Under the pieces are notes generated by a model. That model worked only from the letters and a program-made list of their open reading frames with translations, did no database searches and was not told where the DNA came from. From assembly GCA_016748015.1 (NCBI GenBank), contig JAAOMT010000454.1, forward strand, positions 5,441 to 44,275: a stretch of 38,835 nt of DNA, in the 5' to 3' direction. Source of the DNA: Geosiphon pyriformis (Eukaryota > Glomeromycota > Glomeromycetes > Archaeosporales > Geosiphonaceae). The translations under genes and the position numbers were made by a program. Below, one piece after another: positions 31,440-38,835 of the stretch. Within the stretch, counting starts at the first letter, position 1; every line of letters starts with the position of its first letter.

Positions 31440-33060
31440 TTGGTAATCTTTTATAATATGTTTAGATTTTTGATAATAGTAACAATTATAAGAATCTGAC
31501 TTCTAGATTTGTTGTTATTGTTGTTATTAATTTTATTGTTATTAATAATTACTGGAAATCGTTTTTATGTTATAACAGTTAATAAATTTTAAAGTTTTTT
31601 GCTAAAAATGCCTCAATTTTCTAAGTCAATTTTTCATTTAATTAGATTAGCTTGGCATTAATATCTAATATTCTATTTATGGTTAAGTTGACAGCTTGAA
31701 TATAATTGGCTTTTTGCTTTACTGATTCAAAGTTATAAACAAGTATTACAGCTTTTTATAAGCTATTAAGATGACTAAGTCTAATAAATCAAAGAATAAT
31801 GTTCCTTAGTCCTTTAATAAATTGGTTAAAGGTTTGTTTTAGTGTATAATAGTCTCTTTCAATTGTTTGAATTTAGTAAAAAATTTGATTAAATTGTCTA
31901 AAATAAAATTTTTCTGTTTTATAATACTGAATTGATTTTGTAGTCTAATGAGTATATTAGATTACAGAAGTATTATAGAAAAGCAAGTTTAAAAGCAGCA
32001 AAGTCAGCTGGTTTTTTCTTAAAACTTTGGTATCATGAGCCTGCAGTTCTTATTAAAGAAAATAAAAGAGCTTAGATTGTTTTGGTCTTATTTTAATTAT
32101 TAGTTCTGATTGCTTTTTCAGATTTTACAATTCAGATATATGCATTTTTTTTTACCAGAAAATTTTTTTAGTCTGGTAATGTCTTTGTAAGCCATAATTT
32201 GAGTAATAAGAGTTGGTTTAATTGTTAATAAAGAGAATATTGATAAATATAAGTCTGATTGCTTTGTTGTATTTACAATTAATTGTTTCCTTTTATTAGA
32301 GTAGTCAATAAATTATAGAATAACTGTTCTGTCTAAAGGTATAATAGTTGATTTGTTTAGAAATAATACTAATGATTATGCTTAAAAAAAAATGCTTCTG
32401 CCAAGTTTACTGGCTATTAGGATAAAATTTTCAAACAATAATCTGTATTTTTTTAGAGATTTAATCCAGAAATTTTGGTTATAGTCCCAACAATACAGAA
32501 TTTCAAAAGTTTTTAAAGTTTTTGATTGGATTTTAATAAGTTGATTAAGTAGAATTCTATTTCTGGGTGTTTGGTAATATAAGAAAATTATTAGTAAGAA
32601 AAGTCTTAATTTTTTGTTAACTGTAAATTGAATACTTTTTTGTATAACTTATGTATTTTTATTTTTATTTTTAAATTCTTTAGAATTAGATCTTAATAGT
32701 TGTTTTTTTATTATTTAAAAGTACTAATTTATTATGTATTTTTTAATTTTTTGATCAATTATAAAAAAAATTTTGGCTATTGCTTAAATAATAATTAAAG
32801 TTAAGTATATTAATAATTTTTAATGAATTTGCTTTCCAAGTTTTTTTGTGTCTGTTGTTTGTTCTAATAAGTAGTTAATCTTGACATATACATAATAACA
32901 AAAATTACTCTCTGTAGTAATAGTTTCTAATAATATTTTTAAGTCTTTTTTAAAGTGTTAAAATAATACTTTTCTATATAGTAAGTAATCTTTTTCTATT
33001 GTTTTATAATTATTATTCTTGTGAATTTTGGGGTGCTCTGTTTTTGTAGATTTTATAACC
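31440..33060 (-). pseudogene. Gypsy-B gag: capsid and knuckle
   Basis: The capsid is visible near 32045-31925 as TAGS-stop-YQSFKKKPADFAAFKLAF, aligning with the DA-stop-YQSLAIKFQNFNGFK part of Gypsy-A; the conserved Trp is a TGA here too. A CCHC knuckle position at 31484-31443 reads C-YY-Y-QKSK-H-IIKD-Y: the first Cys and the His remain, while the second and third Cys became Tyr. The N-terminal half (about 32300-33050) is readable only in short words. Confidence 0.65.
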
Positions 33061-33077
33061 TTACAATAAGCACCAAA
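33058..33077 (-). promoter_or_regulatory. Gypsy-B primer-binding-like site
   Basis: Minus strand TTTGGTGCTTATTGTAAGG, directly after the 5' LTR and nearly the same as in Gypsy-A. Confidence 0.5.
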
Positions 33078-35030
33078 TGTTAAAAATAAACTTGGTAAGA
33101 TGTTGTAATAACATTTGGTGTTTTAAATTAGATAATAAAGAACTTAAAATTTTTATTTTAAATACTTAAAATAAGTTGGTAATATTAGTCTTTAAAAAAT
33201 TTTTGCTAATTTTATCTGTGGAGTTTTTTAGTTATAAGGCACAAAAAAATGTTTGGCTGTTTGTGGCTTAAATATATAAGCTATTTTTTCCAAACTAGTC
33301 AAGTCCAGTTACTAAAATCTGGCAGTGTTTTTTTACTTTTCTGATAAGTTAATAAAATAATGTAAATATCCAATCTTAAGGAGAACTTCTCTTTTTTACC
33401 AGACTATCATAAAGTTTATTTTTAGACAATTAATTTTACAATGTTGTTACTCCACAAGAAAATATAAAAAAAAATAAAAATAAAAAAATAAAATAAAATA
33501 AATTAGTATTATTAATTATCATTATTACCAGTGAAATTTCAATTGTAAAATTAGCATAAAATTACTCTTATAAGTTTTATTATTAATTAGTATATATTAA
33601 TACTATTTCAATTATTACTTATTACTTAATTAAATTATTAAATATTACTATTTAATTAATAATCTAATTTGTATAATAGAAATTAGAATAATTAAATTAC
33701 ATAATATTTCGAATTATATAACATTCAAAAATTTGCCAAAATAATAAATAGTTTACTAAAATAGTTAATAGTTTGATAAAATAACTTGTGATTTATTAAA
33801 ATATATTTCTAATTTAACAAAATTATAGCAAAAAAAAAGTTTAAGTTTATAAATTAATATTATAATAAGTTGTATAAAAGAAGAACTTTTCTCTTTAAAA
33901 AAATGTATCTTACTATACATATTTTATTTTTTTCAGAATTATTTTACAAATACAAATTCAAAATAAAAATATATTTTAAAAATCAATTCTTGAAATAATT
34001 ACACTCAAAATTTCCCAAAACTCAACTAATAGTTTGAAACTAATTAGCTATTAATTTTAGTAAAAACCACTAATTACTCCAGATCTGAATTAGAAAACAA
34101 TTCTTTTAACAAAATTTTATTTTTTTTACATTTCTTTTATTTCCTTTTTTTTTCTTATTATAATTATTAAGATAGTTTACAGATGAAATTTTAGTAGAAT
34201 AGTTAACTTTTATAGCAAAATAACTACATATTTTAGTAAGCTTTTAAATAAACAATTTCTTGAAAAGAGTTAATGTTTACTACAACATAACTATACAAAA
34301 TAACTGGCATAAAATTGGCCATTTTACTTATAAGTCTAGCAGTTTAAATTATAAGAGATAATTTAAAGATAAATTCAGTTATCAAAAATTCAACTACTTT
34401 TAGAAACGTAAATTTATAACAAACAGGCATTAATAATATACAAAAAAAAAACCAAAAACTTCTAGTAACATTATAATTAAGAGCAATTAGTTCAAGTTTT
34501 TATTGTTCAAAATGTTTTATGTTAAGAGCATCTGGCTAAAAATAAAAATAAGAGAACAATTTATTTAGTTTAAGCATAAAATTTGTGAATTATATATAAG
34601 TAAGTTTGAGATTTTGAATATTTTCTTTATTTAAAATACTATAAATATATAAATAAGATAGATTTAATAAATATAAGTAAAAAGATATATTTTCTATTTT
34701 GTTTCTTTTGTTTGTTTATCTGTCTTTTTTTTCTGTTATAACTATTTATTTTTATACATATTTCTAGTTTTATAAGATTGCTTTTGATTATTTTTTATTA
34801 TTAACTATTGCTTGCTATTTCTGTTATTGCTTTGTTTTTTTATATTATAATTAATTATTTTATGTTATGGCTAGTTATTCTGTGCTATTTTATATTATTA
34901 TGTGTTATCTTATATTATCTTAAATTATAATGCATTATTCTGTATTATTATGTTTTTCTAAGTTATCATATTTTTTAATTACATTTTTTTTAATAGATTT
35001 TTTTGGATTGGTTTTTTTACTTAGGTAATA
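33078..35030 (-). repeat. Gypsy-B 5' LTR, interrupted by repeat C
   Basis: Two blocks, 33078-33522 and 34471-35030, together match the 3' LTR. Between them is the 0.95-kb repeat C. After removal the join TTAATTA/TTAT/AAT agrees with the uninterrupted LTR near 24615. Confidence 0.8.
33523..34470. repeat. Solo LTR-like repeat C, copy B (inverted to copy A)
   Basis: 948 nt from TATTACCAG to CTAGTAACA, the reverse complement of 23045-24003 over most of its length (for example 34316-34420 against 23100-23200). Flanking TCAT and TTAT fit a 4-bp duplication with one C-to-T change. It is far more AT-shifted than copy A. Confidence 0.7.
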
Positions 35031-35598
35031 GTAATTAGTTTATTAAGTTTTTTGACAATATATAGAAACAGAATTAATAAAGTAATAATTAATTTTGGAC
35101 TTTTAAATAGTTATAGAGTACATAATAGATTAAATTAAGATAAAGTTTTTTCTTTTTTTTTTAGAAAATTTTCTATGATCTTCTTTTGTGTAAAGTTAAG
35201 AGATATAAACACTTGTGTAAATATTGAATTAATACTAAATTTGTGGTCAAGACTGGCAAAATTAAAGATAATGAAGGAAAGACATTATTTTTTACTGTTA
35301 GTGCTTTGTTGATAACACAATTTGGGTTAAGAATTATCAAACTTCTATGCAGTATATTTTAAATATTACTAGTAAGTTTTTTAATATTAATAATATTTCA
35401 ATTAATAATAAAAAAATAGTTGTTATTTCTATTAACCAAAGTATTAAAACTGCTTTGCTAATAATTAGTAACTTGTTTATTTTGATTGTTAAAAAAGATA
35501 AATTGTATAAGTGCTTGAAAATATTTTTATTAACTAAAAATTTTTCTAAGTCTAATATAGCTTAAGCTTATACTAATGTCAGGTTTTTTTTAATGTAA
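35031..35598 (+). pseudogene. LINE-F ORF2 part 3: RT palm with FVDN, thumb
   Basis: The frame continues FIKFFDNIYRNRINKVIINF (about 35041) and SYRVHNRLN, then a TAA where the family has Gln. It passes to the catalytic motif, which reads Val-Asp-Asn at 35308-35316 against Val-Asp-Asp in the copy at 10756, with a one-base deletion just upstream. The open stretch 35347-35565 (SKFFNINNISINNKKIVVIS and LYKCLKIFLLTKNFSKSNIA) aligns along its length with the thumb region of LINE copy 3. Similarity continues to VRFFFN at 35596, where the Gypsy-A LTR starts. Confidence 0.8.
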
Positions 35599-35666
35599 TG
35601 TTATTCATAGAATATAGGAAGTATATTAGCATATAAATTAGCCAATCAGAAGTAGTTATAGTAAAT

Positions 35667-35825
35667 ATGAAGTTCCAGAATTCCTCTCAAAAAAATTACA
35701 GAATTCCAGGAATTTCAGGATTCTTATATAAAGAATTACAGAATTCCAAAATTCCAAAATTTCTCTCAAAAGAAATTGCAGAATTCCAAAAATTCCAGGA
35801 TTTTTGGTGTAAGAAATTAAGAAAT
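35667..35825 (+). repeat. LTR minisatellite of GAATTCC units
   Basis: Imperfect units around AGAATTCCAGGAATTTC and AGAATTCCAAAATTCC repeat along the U3 part of the LTR. The same block, reverse strand, lies at about 17050-17190. The units are palindromic (GGAATTCC core) and sit just upstream of a TATA-like run, so they may be promoter elements. Confidence 0.65.
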
Positions 35826-35843
35826 TGAGGAATCTCAATTATG

Positions 35844-35851
35844 TATATATA
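35844..35851 (+). promoter_or_regulatory. TATA-like box of Gypsy-A LTR
   Basis: TATATATA after CTCAATTATG. Conserved in the other LTR (17010-17017, minus strand), at the downstream edge of the repeat block. Confidence 0.5.
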
Positions 35852-36084
35852 GCAGTAGTATTAGAAGTAGAAAAAACAGACCTCTTCATTTAAATTTGAT
35901 TTAAACAACCTTCCATATTACAAATATCAATAAATAATTATTCACTATCTCAACCTACACTTTACTATTAACTTTTCATGTTGATAGTAACTAATATGTG
36001 AACCACACTAGAACAATAACTCTTGATTATGACTATTGACAAGGTACTAACTTGCAAAATTGTCTTGGCTTATTTTCTTTAGTT

Positions 36085-36125
36085 CCTTTGTCTTTTTTTT
36101 TATTTTTTTTTATTTTTTTTTCTTT
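36085..36125. repeat. Poly-T low-complexity run
   Basis: T-rich run with sparse A, C and G in the LTR. The counterpart in the other copies is the A/G-rich run at about 14340-14375 and 16745-16790 on the plus strand. Confidence 0.6.
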
Positions 36126-36509
36126 CTGTTATTTTATTTTTGTTTATTTTGTTAGTACTAAAAATTGATTAAAAATTAAGTACTGAATTATTGACGTCAA
36201 AGATAGCCTGATAAAAGACTTCAAAGAAAAGGTATAAAATTAAGAATTTAAAGATAGCTTACCAGAAGGGCATCTTTGCCAAATTACCAGCCACCATGCT
36301 AAGAAAAAATTGGATGGAATTGTAATTTTAAGAGGCTACTGAAACACTATTGAATCTCTGTCTATTATACAAAAAACTCTATCAAAACTTTCAGAATCAC
36401 ACATTTTTAGAAATTATACTTTTGGAACTTACCAACATTAATATATTAATTGAACACCAAGTTACAGATTTTTTATTTGATTTGAGATCCCAAATAATTA
36501 CTTGTAACA

Positions 36510-36529
36510 TTTGGTGCTTTCTGTGAAGT
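36510..36529 (+). promoter_or_regulatory. Gypsy-A copy 2 primer-binding-like site
   Basis: TTTGGTGCTTTCTGTGAAG directly after the LTR, matching the sites at 16405 and 33077 on the minus strand. Confidence 0.5.
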
Positions 36530-36549
36530 ATAATCCTACAAAGAACTAA

Positions 36550-37143
36550 CACCAACACACAACCTTCCAAAAGTGGCAAAACCAGAAAGAATAGAAACAA
36601 ACCATTTAGAATTTGCCAAATCTTTGTTTTAACATTACTGTCAACACTTAGGATTAACCAACAATTACCTATCAGCAAAATCAATTTTCAATTTTTACAT
36701 CAACAAGAGAATTTTATATTTGCTAAGAGTACTAATAGAAACCAATTCAGCCAGAAGAAATTTCTACAATAAATTAATTCAAAATACCAGCCTACTAGCA
36801 AATTATAATTTTACAGCAATCTTCACTGAAATCAATAAAGAAATTGAACATTACACTCAATAAAAATACCCAATTACTTATGCAAACAAAGACAAAAAAA
36901 AACTACAAACACTAGCAATAATACCCAAAGAATACAACCATCTACTTAAAAAAAAGCAAGAATAGGATTCCCAACTAATTCATCATATCATTATAAATCT
37001 GGAAGTGCTATTAACATCTCATTAGCAGGCACATCTACATTAAACACAACATCAATATTTGGACAACTTCTATTTCAAAGTAAATAAAAGAAAGCTGAAT
37101 TACTAGGAACCTATGGTGATTACTTTGAAGAATTTAAATTGTG
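36550..37143 (+). pseudogene. Gypsy-A copy 2 N-terminal gag ORF
   Basis: Plus-strand homologue of 15774-16385, with TLRINQQLPISKINFQFLHQ (about 36640), IQPST-stop-KK, ISLAGTSTLN and the ending YGDYFEEFKL followed by TGA at about 37142. Multiple stops and frameshifts. The TGA sits where both other copies also have TGA. Confidence 0.65.
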
Positions 37144-38300
37144 ATTGCTGATGCCATCAGGATTTTGATCACCACTACCTCTACCAGATTTTGGAACCAT
37201 AAGTCTTTAGAAATTAATGGAATTAAAAAAAGAGAAAAATAATAATTAGGAATTTAATTATCAAATCCTGATTATCAAGAACTCCGAAATCAAAACCCTG
37301 AATGTTCAAACTCAACAAAACCCAATTTTAAAAAATCTGGAAATTGAAACCCCAAATTTTCAAACTCCACAAAATCAGACTGATCCAAATCCTGACATTA
37401 ATAATTAACAACACTTACCTCCAGTAATTACTATCAATCTACTATTAGCTGCCATACTACACTAGTTACCACTACCACCTTAAATTCAATTATCATTACA
37501 ATAACAATTTAACTTGGATCTAATGATCTACACTCTAATAACAAAGCTCAAAAAGTTCACAAACAAAGAAGATGATGCCCAAGTATAACTGAATAATGTT
37601 GAAAAAGCCATTGCAATCAACAGGTGGAATGACACCAGAGTCATACAAGTCATTTTATATTTCCTTCAGGATACCACTAACTTGTGGTATTAAAGCTTGT
37701 TCAACAAACTTCAGGATTTCAATACATTCAAGCTTGTATTCTTACAATATTTCAGCAATAATAATAGTATTAATTGCTTAGCCAATACTTTTACTACCAT
37801 TAAGCAAGGAAAAAATGAAGCAGTCACTACTTATTTAGGACACTTCTACAGAAATCTGTGTCAAATTCAGACCATACAGACTGATTATTTCACAGCACCA
37901 CAAATCTTAAACCAATTCATTAGAGGTCTGCACAGTAATATTCTCCAATGCATATGTTCACTGCACTCAGCAGATCTTTAAGCTGCCATTACAAACACCA
38001 GAGATTTTGAAGCAACTGAACTTGAAGCCAACCATGCCCAAGCTGTAAATCTAGTAATGAACAGATCATCTGATTTGAATTCCAAATTAAAGCAATTCAG
38101 TGAATCAATCAATCAAAAATTAGAGAGATATTTAGCTAACAATCAGCAGGCAATTTATTAATCTCCTCAATAATGCAATAATTAAGAAAACTCCAATTGT
38201 GTCCAACATCAATTATGTTTAGTCTCATTAATCAATCAACAGTGGCAATCAAAAATACATGTTTATGACTATTGTAGTAAATATAAATAGACAGAGACTC
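37144..38300 (+). pseudogene. Gypsy-A copy 2 capsid and knuckle remnant
   Basis: In the same frame after the TGA: PLPLPDFG, a Gln/Asn/Pro-rich linker and a capsid with KFTNKEDDAQV, AIAINRWNDTRVIQVILYFL, LWY-stop-SLFNKLQDFN and the open stretch 37697-37981 (FSNNNSINCLANTFTTIKQG, TAPQILNQFIRGL). A coiled part continues with NHAQAVNLVMN and NSKLKQFSESINQKLERYL. The knuckle near 38256-38290 reads HVYDYCSKYK, with the first Cys changed to Tyr and the end lost. Confidence 0.75.
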
Positions 38301-38835
38301 AGCAAAAAACTTTTAATATATTAAGAAAAAAGCTTATTCAAGCTCTAGTACTAATCTATTCAGATCATAAGAAGCCATTTATAATCACAACTGATGTGCA
38401 TGATCAAGCATTAAAAGTGATATTATCTCAGAAAAAACTGGATGGACAAAAACATCCAGTAGCTTACACCAGCAAAAGCTTAAGTTTAGCTGAAAAAACT
38501 ATGGAACTTCAACACTAAAACACTTAGCTATCTATTGGGCTGTCATCAAATAGAAAGAATACTTGAGTTAAAAGTTTAATGTATACACTGATTATAAAAG
38601 ATTGACTTCAATCCAGAAGCAAAAATTTGGAGACAATTACCATACCAGATAGAAAATAGAACTTTTACCATTTAATTATACAGTACACTACAAAAAAAGA
38701 AAAAAAAATGGAAATGCCAATGGTTTGTTGTAAATGAAGCAAATCTAAAAACATTTCAACCCAAAAATATAACAAAAGATGAATATACAAAAATATCAAC
38801 AACTCTAATATTATATAAATATCCAATTGTTTAAG
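38301..38835 (+). pseudogene. Gypsy-A copy 2 RNase H (fused to gag by deletion)
   Basis: After TETQQKTFNILRKKLIQALV (about 38296-38355) comes the Gypsy RT-linked RNase H: SDHKKPFIITTDVHDQALKV (about 38364), ILSQKKLDGQ, HPVAYTSKSLSLAEK, then a frameshift. The end LLPFNYTVHYKK and a degenerate NADAL-type word lie near 38655-38725. The first catalytic Asp (TTD) is kept. No RT palm or protease precedes it: gag joins RNase H directly, an internal deletion. The window ends before integrase. Confidence 0.75.

Larger units (their letters stand above)
24174..35030 (-). mobile_element. Gypsy-B LTR retrotransposon, minus strand
   Basis: A full-length but dead element of 10.9 kb. LTRs lie at 24174-25170 and 33078-35030 (the latter enlarged by repeat C). 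GTAA(T) occurs at 24169-24173 and 35031-35035 and is the target duplication; removing the element rejoins LINE-F as KICN then FIKFF. Order on the minus strand: LTR, primer-binding-like site, gag, protease, RT, RNase H, integrase, polypurine-like run, LTR. This gag-pol order is that of Ty3/Gypsy. No frame longer than about 70 codons survives. Confidence 0.85.
11999..35598 (+). mobile_element. LINE-F, ORF1+ORF2 LINE split by nested insertions
   Basis: The largest unit of the window. After removal of Tigger-2 (12986-20499), a solo LTR (23045-24003) and Gypsy-B (24174-35030), about 4.2 kb of LINE remain in order: ORF1 (11999-12985 and 20500 to about 21310) and ORF2 (about 21345-23044, 24004-24173 and 35031-35598). 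It is cut again at 35599 by a Gypsy-A copy that leaves the window, so the RNase H part and tail, if present, lie beyond. Protein similarity resumes in register at the Tigger-2, solo-LTR and Gypsy-B joins (a one-base shift at the Tigger site). It is the oldest and most AT-shifted element of the nest. Confidence 0.85.
35599..36509 (+). repeat. Gypsy-A copy 2 5' LTR
   Basis: 911 nt, TGTTATTCATAG to CTTGTAACA, with intact TG...CA ends. It contains the GGAATTCC repeat block (35667-35825), a TATA-like run (35844-35851) and a T-rich low-complexity stretch (36085-36125). Confidence 0.85.
35599..38835 (+). mobile_element. Gypsy-A copy 2, plus strand, runs off window
   Basis: Begins with a complete LTR (35599-36509) inserted into LINE-F, followed by a primer-binding-like site, N-terminal ORF, capsid, knuckle remnant and then RNase H. 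Protease and RT are missing, deleted between about 38285 and 38330. Same family as 14007-17261 and 1-355, in opposite orientation to the former. The 3' part is outside the window. Confidence 0.85.

Noticed and set aside
23045-34470. Inverted repeats as the ends of one large transposon
   Set aside because: Each copy has its own insertion site; copy B interrupts a Gypsy-B LTR and copy A interrupts the LINE outside it.
36397-36684. 95-codon minus-strand ORF
   Set aside because: It spans the LTR/gag boundary antisense to Gypsy-A copy 2; a shadow frame.
1-38835. tRNA, rRNA or other structured RNA genes
   Set aside because: No cloverleaf with conserved A and B boxes and no rRNA core words noticed by eye; a covariance-model scan would be decisive.

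Overview
The window reads as nuclear repeat DNA of a fungus, extremely AT-rich, with no intact host gene, rRNA, tRNA or CRISPR array that I can support. The LINE ORF1/ORF2, Tigger transposase and Gypsy gag/pol proteins match, from memory, families that are abundant in arbuscular mycorrhizal fungi (Glomeromycotina, e.g. the Rhizophagus, Gigaspora and Diversispora groups). That placement is an inference; no search was run.

Layout. 1-355: end of a Gypsy gag ORF (family Gypsy-A), fused to a 5'-truncated LINE (about 356-2136, + strand, RNase H domain, zinc motif and poly(A)). 2309-4550: an ORF1-only LINE-like element (RRM-like protein with a CCHC knuckle) carrying the same type of 3' tail. 4550-5820: an old LINE 3' remnant. 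6032-8241: Tigger-1, a TA-flanked pogo/Tigger transposon with a broken, intron-containing transposase. 8245-10771: a minus-strand LINE inserted into the Tigger-1 right terminal repeat, with an 8-bp target duplication. About 11115-11425: tail of a second ORF1-only element, minus strand.

From about 12.0 to 35.6 kb lies one long plus-strand LINE (ORF1 then ORF2) split by successive insertions: Tigger-2 (12986-20499, which itself holds Gypsy-A at 14007-17261 and an unidentified reverse-strand gene), a solo LTR (23045-24003), Gypsy-B (24174-35030, minus strand, itself split by a second solo LTR at 33523-34470), and another Gypsy-A copy starting at 35599 and leaving the window. The LINE reading frame resumes across the Tigger-2, solo-LTR and Gypsy-B junctions, which confirms the boundaries and gives the order of events.

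Decay is directional. Trp codons have become TGA/TAG, catalytic Asp has become Asn in Gypsy-B protease, RT and integrase and in LINE endonuclease, RT and RNase H, and zinc-knuckle Cys has become Tyr. All are C:G to T:A transitions. None of the elements looks able to encode a complete machinery. I found no novel cellular or defence system. The most unusual items are the ORF1-only elements sharing a 5-7-5 hairpin tail with the LINEs, the extra gene inside Tigger-2, and a TGA found at the same place in the gag of all three Gypsy-A copies.
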